Assembly: GCF_020524285.1 (NCBI RefSeq)
Contig: NZ_JAIVKX010000017.1
Location: 1-64,000 of the forward strand
DNA length: 64,000 nucleotides
DNA from: Alloyangia pacifica
GTDB taxonomy: Bacteria > Pseudomonadota > Alphaproteobacteria > Rhodobacterales > Rhodobacteraceae
Direction: 5' to 3'
A program made the position numbers and the translations under genes. Within the stretch, counting starts at the first letter, position 1; every line of letters begins with the position of its first letter. Positions 47,210-56,659 of the stretch are shown here, piece after piece. The notes beneath the pieces are model-generated. The model saw only the letters and a list, made by a program, of their open reading frames with translations. It searched no databases and was not told the DNA's origin.

Positions 47210-48072
47210 CGTGCCGCTCCGAAGGGCGCCAGGGAGACGTGGCGGTTGACGTCCTTGTAGAGCAGGTAGCGGAAGCGTTCGCTGTCGTCGACGATGCAGG
47301 CCTGCGGGCAGAAGGCGCGCAGCCACATGAAATCGCCCGGGCCGACGTCGACCCAATCCTGGTTGAGCAGATAGCGCGCCCGGCCCTCCAGCACGTAGAG
47401 CCCGTGCTCCATCACGTGGGTCTCGGCAAACGGGATGCGCCCGCCCTTGCCGAAGGTGACGATATTGGCGTGGAAGTCGTGGCGGACGTCGAGCGGATCG
47501 GCAAAGCGCTGCGTGCCCCAGAGCCCCTCGTTGTCCGGCATCCAGGAGATCGGCACCTCGTCGTCATGGCTGATGATCGCATCCGGCGCGGAAAGCCCCT
47601 CGGCCGGCTGCCAGCGCTTGCGGATCCAGTGGAACTTGAACGGCACATCGCCAGTGTTCCACAGCGTCCAGACCGAGCTGGCCGGCAGGTAGACGTAGCT
47701 GCCCGCGCGCAGCGCGTGACTGTCGCGGCCCAGGGTCAGCCGCGCGGTGCCCTCGGCGACGAAGATCGCCGCCTGCGCATCATGGTCGGGCTCGGGAGCG
47801 TTGCTGCCGCCGCCCGGCGCCAGCTCCACGGCGTATTGCGCGAAGGTCTCGGCGAAACCCGAGAGCGGGCGGGCGATGATCCAGGCGCGGGTCTGCTGCC
47901 AGCCGGGCAGGAAGGAGGTGACGATGTCGCGCATCGTGCCCGCCGGGATGAAGGCATAGGCGGTGGTGAAGACCGCGGCCCCCTGCGGGGAGTCGCTGCG
48001 CGCCGGCATGCCGGCGGGCGGGAAGGCGTAGGTCTTGGTCATCGCGGCCTTGGTCATTTCGGTCGTGCTCAC
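47206..48072 (-). CDS. (S)-ureidoglycine aminohydrolase (bicupin)
   Basis: This 288-residue Mn-dependent bicupin converts ureidoglycine to ureidoglycolate and ammonia. Two cupin domains are visible, the second with FHANIVTFGKGGRIPFAETH, VMEHGLYVLEGRARYLLN and GDFMWLRAFCPQACIV, matching the AllE/UGHY family. The start overlaps the end of the PuuE fusion gene and the stop overlaps allA, so the three enzymes are coupled and act in sequence. Confidence 0.92.
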   Translation of the reverse strand: MSTTEMTKAAMTKTYAFPPAGMPARSDSPQGAAVFTTAYAFIPAGTMRDIVTSFLPGWQQTRAWIIARPLSGFAETFAQYAVELAPGGGSNAPEPDHDAQAAIFVAEGTARLTLGRDSHALRAGSYVYLPASSVWTLWNTGDVPFKFHWIRKRWQPAEGLSAPDAIISHDDEVPISWMPDNEGLWGTQRFADPLDVRHDFHANIVTFGKGGRIPFAETHVMEHGLYVLEGRARYLLNQDWVDVGPGDFMWLRAFCPQACIVDDSERFRYLLYKDVNRHVSLAPFGAAR

Positions 48073-49499
48073 AGGATCGTCTCCAGCCGCAGGCGGGCGA
48101 TGCGTTCCACCTGGCGGCAGGCCTCGGCGAATTCGGTCTCGGTGTCATGCGCGATGCGCCGCTCGAAGGCGGCGAGGATGCCGGCCTTGTCATGGTCGCG
48201 CACCGCGATGATGAAGGGAAAGCCGTGCTTCTCGACATAGGCCGTGTTCAGCTCCGTGAACCGCGCGCGTTCGGCGTCGGTCAGCGCGTCGAGCCCGGCG
48301 CTGGCCTGCTCGGCGGTGCTGTCCCCGGTCAGCCGCTTCGCCTCGGCCAGCTTGCCGGCGAGATCCGGGTGCGCCTGCAGCACGCCCAGGCGTTCCTCGC
48401 GCGAGGCGGTGCGCAGCACGCGGGCGAGCGCATTGGCCAGCCCCGCCGGACGGTCATGCGCCGCGCCCAGCTCCAGGCCGAAGGCGCGCTCGGCGACCCA
48501 GGACGAATGCTCGACGATGCCGCCGAAGGTGCCGACGAAAGTCTCGCGGTCCATGGTCGAGGGGCGCGGGCCCTTCTTCGGCGGATGGGTCTTTGCCCAA
48601 TGCTCGGCGATCTCCAGCCGGGTCGGGGTCCAGACCCCCTCGAAGCCGCCGATGTAGTCTAGGAAGCGTTTCAGCCCGGCCATTTTCCCCGGCCGACCGA
48701 TGAGCCGGCAGTGCAGCCCCACCGACATCATCGCCGGCTTGCCCGCCGCGCCCTCGAGGATCAGCGTGTCGAAGGCATCCTTGAGGTAGGTGTAGAACAT
48801 CTCGCCCTCGATCCAGCCGGGCGAGGTGGCGAAGCGCATGTCGTTGGCCTCGAGCGTGTAGGGGATGATCAGCTGGTCGCGGTCCCCGACCTCGAGCCAG
48901 TAGGGTAGGTCGTCGTCATAGGTGTCGGAGATGTAATCCATCGCCCCGGTCTCGGCGACCAGCCGAACGGTGTTCTCGCTGCAGCGCCCGGTGTACCAAC
49001 CGCGCGGCGGCTCCCCCACGACCTCGGTGTGCAGGCGGATCGCCTCGGCGATGGAGGCGCGCTCCTCCGCCTCGGGCATGTCCTTGTGCTCGACCCACTT
49101 GAGCCCGTGCGAGGCAATCTCCCAGCCCGCGTCCTTCATCGCCTCGACCTGCTCGGGCGAGCGCGCCAGCGCGGTGGCGACGCCGTAGATAGTCAGCGGC
49201 ATGTCGTAGCCGGTGAAGAGGCGGTGGAGCCGCCAGAAGCCGGCGCGGGCGCCGTATTCGTAGATCGACTCCATGTTCCAGTGCCGCTGGCCCGGCCATT
49301 GCGCCGCGCCCGCGATGTCCGACAGGAAGGCTTCGGAGGCCGCGTCCCCGTGCAGCACGCAGTTCTCGCCGCCCTCTTCGTAGTTGAGCACGAACTGCAC
49401 GGCGATCTTCGCGCCGCCGGGCCATTGGGCGTCGGGGCGGTCGGGGCCGTGGCCAATCATGTTGCGGGGGTAGCGCTGCATCTGCCGGTCCTCTGGCAT
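48069..49499 (-). CDS. puuE: PuuE-type allantoinase fused to OHCU decarboxylase
   Basis: This 476-residue protein starts at 49499 with AGGAGA upstream. Residues 1 to about 310 are a polysaccharide-deacetylase-fold cofactor-independent allantoinase (QFVLNYEEGGENCVLHGDAA, then ASHGLKWVEHKDM and DTYDDDLPYW). Residues about 315-476 are OHCU decarboxylase/UraD (GGIVEHSSWVAERAF, QAHPDLAGKLAEAKRL, KHGFPFIIAVR). The single chain thus makes (S)-allantoin and hydrolyses it to allantoate. The fusion is known in alphaproteobacteria. Uricase and HIU hydrolase are not in the window. Confidence 0.93.
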   Translation of the reverse strand: MPEDRQMQRYPRNMIGHGPDRPDAQWPGGAKIAVQFVLNYEEGGENCVLHGDAASEAFLSDIAGAAQWPGQRHWNMESIYEYGARAGFWRLHRLFTGYDMPLTIYGVATALARSPEQVEAMKDAGWEIASHGLKWVEHKDMPEAEERASIAEAIRLHTEVVGEPPRGWYTGRCSENTVRLVAETGAMDYISDTYDDDLPYWLEVGDRDQLIIPYTLEANDMRFATSPGWIEGEMFYTYLKDAFDTLILEGAAGKPAMMSVGLHCRLIGRPGKMAGLKRFLDYIGGFEGVWTPTRLEIAEHWAKTHPPKKGPRPSTMDRETFVGTFGGIVEHSSWVAERAFGLELGAAHDRPAGLANALARVLRTASREERLGVLQAHPDLAGKLAEAKRLTGDSTAEQASAGLDALTDAERARFTELNTAYVEKHGFPFIIAVRDHDKAGILAAFERRIAHDTETEFAEACRQVERIARLRLETIL

Positions 49500-49879
49500 G
49501 GGTCGTTCTCCTGTCGATACTGGCGCACCGGCCCGCGCGGAACAGCAAAGCCCCGCGGCGCGGCGCGCGCCTTGCCTTCCGTGTTAGCACCGCTGAAAAA
49601 AGGAGCAAGAACATGTGGCGCTGCCTTGCCCGGTCCCAGCGCGCCGAGGGCGGCGCGGCCGAATGCCTCCAGCGGGGATATTTTCCTCTAGACGAAGAGG
49701 GCATCCTCACACTCCTGCACCTTCGCCAAGATACAAGTATCCCGGGAGAGCGGCGCGCGGCGCCTCTGGGGCAGAGCCCGCTTCCGGCCCGCTGCGCGCG
49801 TATCCGGCGCCCGGCCTGAGCGCCAATCTCGGCAGCGCCATATGGACAGAGCGCCCCTCAGACCCTATGTGCACCCATC
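49500..49879. other. Intergenic region with REP-like inverted repeats
   Basis: No gene is supported between puuE and smpB. At about 49665-49750 two related segments lie in opposite orientation: GGGGATATTTTCC...GACGAAGAGG and, on the other strand, GGGATACTTGTATC...GGCGAAGGTG. This resembles the palindromic intergenic repeats common in Rhodobacteraceae. The smpB promoter is probably between the repeat and 49879. Confidence 0.5.
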
Positions 49880-50353
49880 ATGGCCAAGCAGAAGTCCGAC
49901 CCGAACTACAAGATCATCGCCGAGAACCGGCGTGCGCGCTTCGACTACGCAATCGAGGACGATATCGAATGCGGTATCGTGCTGTCCGGTTCGGAGGTCA
50001 AAAGCCTGCGTGAGAACAGCTCCAACATCGCCGAGAGCTACGCCGCGGTGGAAGAGGGCGAACTGTGGCTGGTGAACTCCTACATCGCGCCCTACACCCG
50101 CGCGATGTTCCCGCACGAGGAGCGCCGCCGCCGCAAGCTGCTGGTCTCGCGCAAGGAACTGGCGCGCCTGTGGAACGAGACCCAGCGCAAGGGCATGACG
50201 ATCGTGCCGCTGGTCATGTATTTCAACCACAAGGGCATGGTTAAGCTGAAGATCGGCATCGCCAAGGGCAAGAAGACCCACGACAAGCGCGAGACCGAGG
50301 CCAAGCGCGACTGGAACCGTCAGAAGCAGCGCCTGCTCAAGGAACGCGGCTGA
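49880..50353 (+). CDS. smpB: SsrA-binding protein
   Basis: This 157-residue protein binds tmRNA and delivers it to stalled ribosomes for trans-translation. [40 protein letters not shown] and the end [20 protein letters not shown] are diagnostic, and length is standard. The ssrA gene itself is not seen here. It is followed by a sulfurtransferase gene after 85 bases. Confidence 0.97.
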   Translation: MAKQKSDPNYKIIAENRRARFDYAIEDDIECGIVLSGSEVKSLRENSSNIAESYAAVEEGELWLVNSYIAPYTRAMFPHEERRRRKLLVSRKELARLWNETQRKGMTIVPLVMYFNHKGMVKLKIGIAKGKKTHDKRETEAKRDWNRQKQRLLKERG

Positions 50354-50438
50354 GCTGCGGCGCGGGGCAACGCGCCCTTGCGAGTCCGGGGCTTGCACCT
50401 TAGAGACGAGGCGATGCTGACTGCCCCGGGGAGAGGTG

Positions 50439-51296
50439 ATGGCAAGTGACGACCCCAAGACGCTCGTGTCGACCGACTGGCTGGCGCGCCACCTGAAGGA
50501 TCCGGACCTGCGCCTGCTCGACGCGAGCTGGTACATGCCCGGCTCGGGACGCGATCCCAAGGCCGAATACGAGGCCGTGCACATTCCGGGCGCGCGCTTC
50601 TTCGACATTGACGAGATCTCCGACCTGCGCTCGGAGTTGCCGCACATGGTGCCGCCGGTAGACAAGTTCATGTCCCGCATGCGCGCCATGGGGGTCGGCG
50701 ACGGCCATCAGATCGTCGTCTACGACGGCGCCGGCCTGTTTTCCGCCGCCCGCGTCTGGTGGCTGTTCAAGCTGATGGGCCATGACGACATCGCCGTGCT
50801 CGATGGCGGCCTGCCGAAATGGCAGTCCGAGGGCCGCGAGGTCGAGGATCTGCCGCCCGTCATCCGCGACCGCCACATGATGGTGCGCCGCCAGAACCAC
50901 CTGGTGAAGGACGTCACGCAGGTCTCCGCCGCCTCCAAGCTGCGCGACCACGAGATCATCGACGCCCGCGCGCCCGCCCGTTTCCGCGGCGAGGTGCCCG
51001 AGCCGCGTCCGGGGCTGCGCTCGGGGCATATCCCCGGCTCGAAGAACGTGCCCTTCTCGGTGTTGCTGAACCCCGACCAGACGCTGAAATCGCCCGAGGC
51101 GCTGCGCGCCGCCTTCGAGGCGGCCGGGGTCGACCTGAGCAAGCCGGCGATCACCAGCTGCGGCTCGGGCGTCACCGCCGCCATCCTGAGCCTTGCCCTG
51201 ACCCGCTTGGGCAAGACCGATCACGCCCTATATGACGGGTCCTGGACCGAGTGGGGGCAATTCCCCACGCTGCCCGTCGCCACCGGAGAGGACTGA
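50439..51296 (+). CDS. sseA: 3-mercaptopyruvate sulfurtransferase (double rhodanese)
   Basis: The product has 285 residues from the ATG at 50439 (GGGGAGAGGTG before it). It transfers sulfur from 3-mercaptopyruvate to thiophilic acceptors. Two rhodanese domains are present. The C-terminal one has the catalytic loop SCGSGVTAAI, the CGSGV form typical of MST rather than thiosulfate sulfurtransferase. The N-terminal domain starts VSTDWLARHLKDPDLRLLDA. Its stop overlaps the aminotransferase start (TGATG), suggesting a cysteine/amino-acid transamination link. Confidence 0.92.
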   Translation: MASDDPKTLVSTDWLARHLKDPDLRLLDASWYMPGSGRDPKAEYEAVHIPGARFFDIDEISDLRSELPHMVPPVDKFMSRMRAMGVGDGHQIVVYDGAGLFSAARVWWLFKLMGHDDIAVLDGGLPKWQSEGREVEDLPPVIRDRHMMVRRQNHLVKDVTQVSAASKLRDHEIIDARAPARFRGEVPEPRPGLRSGHIPGSKNVPFSVLLNPDQTLKSPEALRAAFEAAGVDLSKPAITSCGSGVTAAILSLALTRLGKTDHALYDGSWTEWGQFPTLPVATGED

Positions 51297-52480
51297 TGTT
51301 CGAAACTCTGAAAGAGCAACCCGCCGACAAGATCCTGATGCTGATGCAGGCCTACAAAGAGGACCCGCGCGCGCAGAAGGTCGACCTCGGGGTCGGCGTC
51401 TACAAGGACGCCAGCGGCAACACGCCGGTCATGCGCGCCATCAAGGCGGCGGAAAAGCAGCTCTGGGAGAGTGAGACCACCAAGGCCTACACCGGCCTCG
51501 CCGGTGATCCGGCCTTTGCCGAGGCGCTCTCGACGCTGGTGCTGGGCGACGCGGTCCCGCGCGAGAACATCGCCGCCGCGGCGACCCCGGGCGGCACCGG
51601 CGCGGTGCGCCAGGCCTTCGACATGATCAAGATGGCCAACCCCAAGGCGCGCGTCTTCGTCTCGGATCCGACCTGGCCGAACCACCTGTCGATCCTCAAG
51701 CACATGGGGCTCGAGATCGTCCCCTACCGCTACTTCGACAATGAGACCCGGGGCGTCGACTTCGTCGGCATGATCGCCGATCTGCACCAGGTGATGCCCG
51801 GCGACGTGGTGCTGCTGCACGGCTGCTGCCACAACCCCACCGGCGCCAACCTGAACATCTCGCAGTGGAAAGCCGTGACCGAGCTGCTGCTGGAAAAGCA
51901 GGGCACGCCGATGATCGACATCGCCTACCAGGGCTTCGGCGACGGTCTCGAGGAAGATGCCGCGGGCGTGCGCCTCGTCGCCTCCTCGGTGCCCGAGTGC
52001 CTGATCGCCGCCTCCTGCTCGAAGAACTTCGGCATCTACCGAGAGCGCACCGGCCTGCTGATGGCCGTCAGCAGCGACGCCTCGGCAAAGAAGCTGAACC
52101 AGGGCACGCTGAACTACCTCAACCGCCAGAACTATTCCTTCCCGCCCGATCACGGCGCGCGGCTGGTGACCATGGTGCTGAACGACCCGGAGCTGCGCGC
52201 CGACTGGGCCGCCGAGCTGGAGGAGGTGCGCCTGTCGATGCTGGGCCTGCGCGAGCAGCTGGCCGCCGAGCTTCAGCGCCTGTCGGGCTCGGACCGCTTC
52301 GGCTTCATCGCCCAGCACCGCGGCATGTTCTCGCGCCTCGGCGCAACGCCGGAGCAGGTCGAGGCCATGCGCCGCGATCACGGCATCTACATGGTCGGCG
52401 ACTCGCGGCTGAACATCGCGGGTCTGAACAAGACCACCGTGCCGATCCTCGCCGAGGCGATCATCAAGGCGGGCTGCTGA
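51296..52480 (+). CDS. Aromatic/aspartate class I aminotransferase
   Basis: This 394-residue PLP enzyme begins MFETLKEQPADKILMLMQAY. GGTGAVRQAFDMIK binds PLP phosphate, and ASCSKNFGIYRERTGLL carries the Schiff-base Lys. HGCCHNPTGANL is the family Asn-Pro-Thr-Gly motif, and the late GMFSRLGATPEQV is typical of AspC/TyrB. It probably transaminates aromatic amino acids or aspartate, possibly cysteine, which would give the mercaptopyruvate used by the coupled upstream enzyme. Confidence 0.93.
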   Translation: MFETLKEQPADKILMLMQAYKEDPRAQKVDLGVGVYKDASGNTPVMRAIKAAEKQLWESETTKAYTGLAGDPAFAEALSTLVLGDAVPRENIAAAATPGGTGAVRQAFDMIKMANPKARVFVSDPTWPNHLSILKHMGLEIVPYRYFDNETRGVDFVGMIADLHQVMPGDVVLLHGCCHNPTGANLNISQWKAVTELLLEKQGTPMIDIAYQGFGDGLEEDAAGVRLVASSVPECLIAASCSKNFGIYRERTGLLMAVSSDASAKKLNQGTLNYLNRQNYSFPPDHGARLVTMVLNDPELRADWAAELEEVRLSMLGLREQLAAELQRLSGSDRFGFIAQHRGMFSRLGATPEQVEAMRRDHGIYMVGDSRLNIAGLNKTTVPILAEAIIKAGC

Positions 52481-52514
52481 GCCACGACCGCCGGTTCAAA
52501 GCGGCATTAGTATC

Positions 52515-52540
52515 AAACGCGGGCCTTCGGGCCCGCGTTT
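52515..52540. terminator. Bidirectional intrinsic terminator
   Basis: AAACGCGGGCC-TTCG-GGCCCGCGTTT is a perfect 11-bp stem with a stable TTCG tetraloop and T/A ends, between two convergent genes. Confidence 0.88.
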
Positions 52541-52546
52541 CGCGTT

Positions 52547-52891
52547 TCAGCCATGCTCGGCGAGGCAGTCCTGCGGCGCCTCGGCGCGGTCCTCCATGCC
52601 GTAGTCGCGCAGCACCTGGCAGACCCGCAGCCGGTAACCCGCGAAGATCCCCTCGCGCCCGGCCTTCTGCGCGCCGCGATGCGCGGCCAGGCTCCGCCAG
52701 CGCGCCACCGCCGCCTCGTCTTCGAAGAAGCTGAGCGAGAGCAGTTTCTCCGGATTGGTGAGGCTCTGGAAGCGCTCGACAGAGATGAACCCCTCGACCT
52801 CCTCGACCATGGGGCGCATGGCGGCGGCGATGTCGAGATACTGGTCCTTGCGTCCCTCGGCGGGGATGACCTCGAAGATGATGGCGATCAT
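52547..52891 (-). CDS. Antibiotic biosynthesis monooxygenase (ABM) domain protein
   Basis: The product has 114 residues from the ATG at 52891. MIAIIFEVIPAEGRKDQYLD, VEGFISVERFQSLTNPEKLL and SLSFFEDEAAVARWRSLAAH form a ferredoxin-like ABM domain, found in small heme or quinone monooxygenases and many uncharacterised proteins. It is convergent with the aminotransferase gene. The reaction is unknown. Confidence 0.82.
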   Translation of the reverse strand: MIAIIFEVIPAEGRKDQYLDIAAAMRPMVEEVEGFISVERFQSLTNPEKLLSLSFFEDEAAVARWRSLAAHRGAQKAGREGIFAGYRLRVCQVLRDYGMEDRAEAPQDCLAEHG

Positions 52892-52998
52892 GGCTGTCTC
52901 CTCTTTCCGCGCCAGCTTTCTTGCCGGGCGCCGCGGTTTGCAAGCGGGTTGCGGCGCGGGCCTGCCGAGCGGCGCTCTCTTTGGCGCGGGCGGGATTT

Positions 52999-53062
52999 GC
53001 GTATTTGGAAAGAGAAGAAGGGGCCGGGCGCGGCGCCTTGCTTCTTCTCTTTCCAAATACGC
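52999..53062. repeat. Large perfect inverted repeat (22-bp arms)
   Basis: 52999-53020 (GCGTATTTGGAAAGAGA...) is exactly complementary to 53041-53062, with a 20-base GC-rich loop. It lies in the 404-base gap upstream of deoC, which otherwise shows no gene. It resembles the Rhodobacteraceae palindromic repeat at 49665-49750 (GTATTT...GAAGA core) rather than a terminator. Confidence 0.7.
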
Positions 53063-53295
53063 CTGCACAGGCGAGCCACGGGCAAGAGGCCGGGACAGGG
53101 CGGCGCCTTGCCGGCTGCCGTTCCTGGGCTTGATCTTGCCTGCCGCGTCATGGCAAAGCGCGGCCTTTCGCGGTCGGGCGGATCCCGGCCGGGACAACAC
53201 CCTTGCTGCGCGGGGTTTTGACACGTATCCGCAGCTGTGGCCCGCTTGCCGAAGCGTGGGGGCCATGCGACCCTTCCCGCCGGAGGACCCCAGTG

Positions 53296-54288
53296 ATGAC
53301 CGAGACGATGAGCCGATCCGAAACCAGCCTGCTGCCGCAGCTCCACGAGCCGCGCAATCCGGGCATGCCGCTCGACATGGACCGGGTGATGCGCGCCACC
53401 GCCAATCGCTCGGCGATCGAACGCCGCGCCGCGACCCTGCCGGGGCGGCGCTCGGTGAAGAAGGACTACCAGGCGGCCTGGCTTGCGCGGGCGATCTCCT
53501 GCATCGACCTGACCACGCTGGCAGGCGATGACACGCCGGGCCGCGTGGCGCGGCTCTGCGCCAAGGCGCGCCAGCCGGTGCGGGCGGATATCCTCGAGGC
53601 GCTGGGGCTCGAGGGGCTGACCACGGGCGCGGTCTGCGTCTACCACGACATGATCGCCCCTGCCGTCGAGGCGCTTGAAGGCACCGGAATCCCGGTGGCG
53701 GCGGTCTCGACCGGCTTTCCGGCGGGTCTCTCGCCCTTCCATCTGCGCGTCGCCGAGATCACCGAGAGCGTGAAGGCCGGCGCGCGGGAGATCGACATCG
53801 TCATCTCGCGTCGCCACGTGCTGACTGGCGATTGGCAGGCGCTCTACGACGAGATGCGCGCCTTCCGCGAGGCCTGCGGCGAGGCGCACGTCAAGGCGAT
53901 CCTCGCCACCGGCGAGCTCGGCACGCTGCAGAACGTCGCGCGTGCCTCGATGGTCTGCATGATGGCGGGCGCCGATTTCATCAAGACCTCGACCGGCAAG
54001 GAGAGCGTCAACGCCACGCTGCCGGTCAGCCTCGTGATGATGCGGGCGATCCGCGAGTATTACGAGGAAACCGGCTACCGCGTCGGCTACAAGCCCGCGG
54101 GCGGCATCTCGAAGGCCAAGGACGCGGTGACCTATCTCGCGCTGGTCAAGGAAGAGCTCGGCGACCGCTGGTTGCGGCCGGACCTCTACCGCTTCGGCGC
54201 CTCCTCGCTGCTGGGCGACATCGAGCGGCAGCTCGAGCATCACGTGACCGGGGCCTATTCGGCCTCCTGGCGCCACGCCACGAGCTGA
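53296..54288 (+). CDS. deoC: Deoxyribose-phosphate aldolase
   Basis: The product has 330 residues from the ATG at 53296 with GGAGG upstream. It cleaves 2-deoxyribose 5-phosphate to glyceraldehyde 3-phosphate and acetaldehyde. The TIM-barrel carries the Schiff-base Lys in ADFIKTSTGKE and the late proton-relay Lys in YKPAGGISKAKDAV; EIDIVISRRHVLTG is also DeoC-typical. It has an N-terminal extension of about 70 residues compared with E. coli DeoC. An aldehyde dehydrogenase gene follows and should remove the acetaldehyde. Confidence 0.95.
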   Translation: MTETMSRSETSLLPQLHEPRNPGMPLDMDRVMRATANRSAIERRAATLPGRRSVKKDYQAAWLARAISCIDLTTLAGDDTPGRVARLCAKARQPVRADILEALGLEGLTTGAVCVYHDMIAPAVEALEGTGIPVAAVSTGFPAGLSPFHLRVAEITESVKAGAREIDIVISRRHVLTGDWQALYDEMRAFREACGEAHVKAILATGELGTLQNVARASMVCMMAGADFIKTSTGKESVNATLPVSLVMMRAIREYYEETGYRVGYKPAGGISKAKDAVTYLALVKEELGDRWLRPDLYRFGASSLLGDIERQLEHHVTGAYSASWRHATS

Positions 54289-54319
54289 TGGCGCATCTGC
54301 GGAACTGGAGACGACGGAC

Positions 54320-56659
54320 ATGAGCGTGAAAGAGATTTTCGAGAGCATGGATTATGGACCCTCGCCCGAGAGCGCCGCGGATGCGCTGACCTGGATCGTG
54401 GACCAGGGCTCGCGCTTCGGCTGCTTCATCGACGGCGGCTTCACCAAGCCGGGGCAGACCTTCGAGAGCCGCAATCCGGCCACCGGTGAGGTGCTGGCCG
54501 AGGTCACGCAGGCGACGCAGGGCGATGTCGACGCGGCGGTGAAGGCCGCGCGCGCGGCGCAGCCGGCCTGGGCGAAGCTGGGCGGCAAGGGGCGCGCGCG
54601 CTTCCTCTACGCGCTGGCGCGACTGGTGCAGAAGCATTCGCGGCTGCTCGCGGTGCTGGAGACCCTCGACAACGGCAAGCCGATCCGCGAGAGCCGCGAC
54701 ATCGACGTGCCGCTCGTGGCGCGGCATTTCTACTACCACGCGGGCTGTGCGCAGCTGATGGACGCGGAGCTGCCGGGGCGGGAGGCGCTGGGCGTCTGCG
54801 GCCAGATCGTGCCGTGGAACTTCCCGCTGCTGATGCTGGCCTGGAAGATCGCTCCGGCGCTGGCGATGGGCAACACGGTGGTACTGAAGCCCGCCGAATG
54901 GACCTCGCTCACTGCGCTCTGCTTTGCCGATCTCTGCCAGCAGGCCGGGCTGCCGAAGGGCGTCGTGAACATCGTCACCGGTGACGGCACCGTGGGCGAG
55001 ATGATCACCGGCGCCGAGGTCGATAAGATCGCCTTCACCGGCTCCACCGAGGTGGGCCGCAAGATCCGCGCCGCCACCGCCGGCAGCGGCAAGTCGCTGA
55101 CGCTCGAGCTGGGCGGCAAGTCGGCCTATGTGGTCTTTGAAGACGCAGACCTCGATAGCGCGGTCGAAGGGCTGGTGGATGCCATCTGGTTCAACCAGGG
55201 GCAGGTCTGCTGCGCGGGCTCGCGCCTCTTGGTCCAGGAGGGCATCGCCGAGCGCTTCCACGACAAGCTCAAGGCGCGGATGGACAAGCTGCGCATGGGC
55301 GACCCGCTCGACAAGTGCATCGACATCGGCGCCATCGTCGACCCCGAGCAGAAGGCCCGGATCGAGGCGCTGATGGCCAAGGCAAGCGGTGAGGGCGAGG
55401 TCTATACCGGCTGCGCTGCGCCCGAGGGCTGCTTCATCGCGCCGACGCTGGTGACGGGTCTCTCGCCCGCCTCGCTGTTGATGCAGGAAGAGATCTTCGG
55501 TCCGGTGCTGGTCTCGACCACCTTCCGAACGCCCTCCGAGGCGGTGCAGATCGCCAACAACACCCGCTACGGGCTCGCCGCCTCGGTCTGGTCCGAGAAC
55601 ATCAACACCGCGCTCGACGTGGCACCGAAGCTCGAGGCCGGGGTGGTCTGGGTCAATGGCTCGAACATGTTCGATGCGGCGGCGCCTTTCGGCGGGCTGC
55701 GCGAGAGCGGCTTTGGTCGCGAGGGCGGCTGGGAGGGCCTCGCGGCCTACACCCGTGCCGCAGGCAAGGCGAAGGCACTGAAGAAGGTCGAGCCGTTTGC
55801 CGGTGAGAGCGCCGAACCGCAGGACGTGGACCGCACCGCCAAGCTCTATATCGGCGGCAAGCAGGCGCGGCCCGACGGCGGCTACGCGCAGAACATCTAC
55901 GACAAGAAGGGCAAGCTGCTGGGGCAGGCGCCGATCTCGTCGCGCAAGGACATCCGCAACGCCGTCGAGGCGGCGCGGGGCGCTTCGGGCTGGTCCGCAG
56001 CAACGGCGCACAACCGCGCGCAGGTGATCTACTTCATCGCAGAGAACCTGCAGGCGCGGGCCAGAGAGTTCGCGGCGCGGATCGATGCCATGACAGGCGG
56101 CAAGGGGGGCGCGGCAGAGGTCGAGGCCTCGGTCGACCGGCTCTTCACCTATGCCGCCTGGGCCGACAAGTACGAAGGCGCGGTAAAGCCAGTGCCGCTG
56201 CGCGGTACCGCGCTGTCCCTGCGCAAGCCGACCGGCGTCATCGGCGCCTTCTGCCCGGACGAGGCGCCGCTGCTGGGGCTGGTCTCTGTCATGGCGCCGG
56301 CCATCGCCATGGGCAACCGCGTGGTGCTGGTCGCCTCCGAGCCCTTCCCGCTGGCGGCGACGGATTTCTACCAGGTGCTCGACACCTCGGACCTGCCGGG
56401 CGGGGTGGTCAACATCCTCACCGGCCCGCATGAGGATCTGGCGCCGACGCTGGCCAGCCACATGGATGTCGAGGCGGTGTGGAGCTTCTCGTCGTCGGAG
56501 CTCTCGAAGGTCATCGAGGCAGGCGCGGCGGGCAACCTCAAGCGCAGCTGGGTGAACCACGGCAAGGCCCGTGACTGGAGCTCGGCGGCGGGGGAGGGCG
56601 AAGCCTTCCTCGAGGCGGCGACCGAGGTGCAGACCGTGTGGATTCCCTGGGGCGCCTGA
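54320..56659 (+). CDS. Double-domain aldehyde dehydrogenase
   Basis: In this 779-residue protein residues about 30-490 are a complete NAD(P)-aldehyde dehydrogenase: IVPWNFPLLMLAWKI, FTGSTEVGRKI, LELGGKSAYVVF with the general-base Glu, and GQVCCAGSRLLVQ with the catalytic Cys. Residues about 510-779 repeat the N-terminal half of an ALDH fold (YIGGKQARPDGGYAQNIYDK, then PTGVIGAFCPDEAPLLGL) but end before a catalytic Cys region. The second part is probably structural. Adjacent to deoC (31 bases), it should oxidise the acetaldehyde made there. Confidence 0.9.
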   Translation: MSVKEIFESMDYGPSPESAADALTWIVDQGSRFGCFIDGGFTKPGQTFESRNPATGEVLAEVTQATQGDVDAAVKAARAAQPAWAKLGGKGRARFLYALARLVQKHSRLLAVLETLDNGKPIRESRDIDVPLVARHFYYHAGCAQLMDAELPGREALGVCGQIVPWNFPLLMLAWKIAPALAMGNTVVLKPAEWTSLTALCFADLCQQAGLPKGVVNIVTGDGTVGEMITGAEVDKIAFTGSTEVGRKIRAATAGSGKSLTLELGGKSAYVVFEDADLDSAVEGLVDAIWFNQGQVCCAGSRLLVQEGIAERFHDKLKARMDKLRMGDPLDKCIDIGAIVDPEQKARIEALMAKASGEGEVYTGCAAPEGCFIAPTLVTGLSPASLLMQEEIFGPVLVSTTFRTPSEAVQIANNTRYGLAASVWSENINTALDVAPKLEAGVVWVNGSNMFDAAAPFGGLRESGFGREGGWEGLAAYTRAAGKAKALKKVEPFAGESAEPQDVDRTAKLYIGGKQARPDGGYAQNIYDKKGKLLGQAPISSRKDIRNAVEAARGASGWSAATAHNRAQVIYFIAENLQARAREFAARIDAMTGGKGGAAEVEASVDRLFTYAAWADKYEGAVKPVPLRGTALSLRKPTGVIGAFCPDEAPLLGLVSVMAPAIAMGNRVVLVASEPFPLAATDFYQVLDTSDLPGGVVNILTGPHEDLAPTLASHMDVEAVWSFSSSELSKVIEAGAAGNLKRSWVNHGKARDWSSAAGEGEAFLEAATEVQTVWIPWGA

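Noticed and set aside
54146-56560. 804-codon minus-strand frame opposite the aldehyde dehydrogenase
   Set aside because: Shadow of the real gene; no recognisable fold and composition typical of antisense GC-rich frames.
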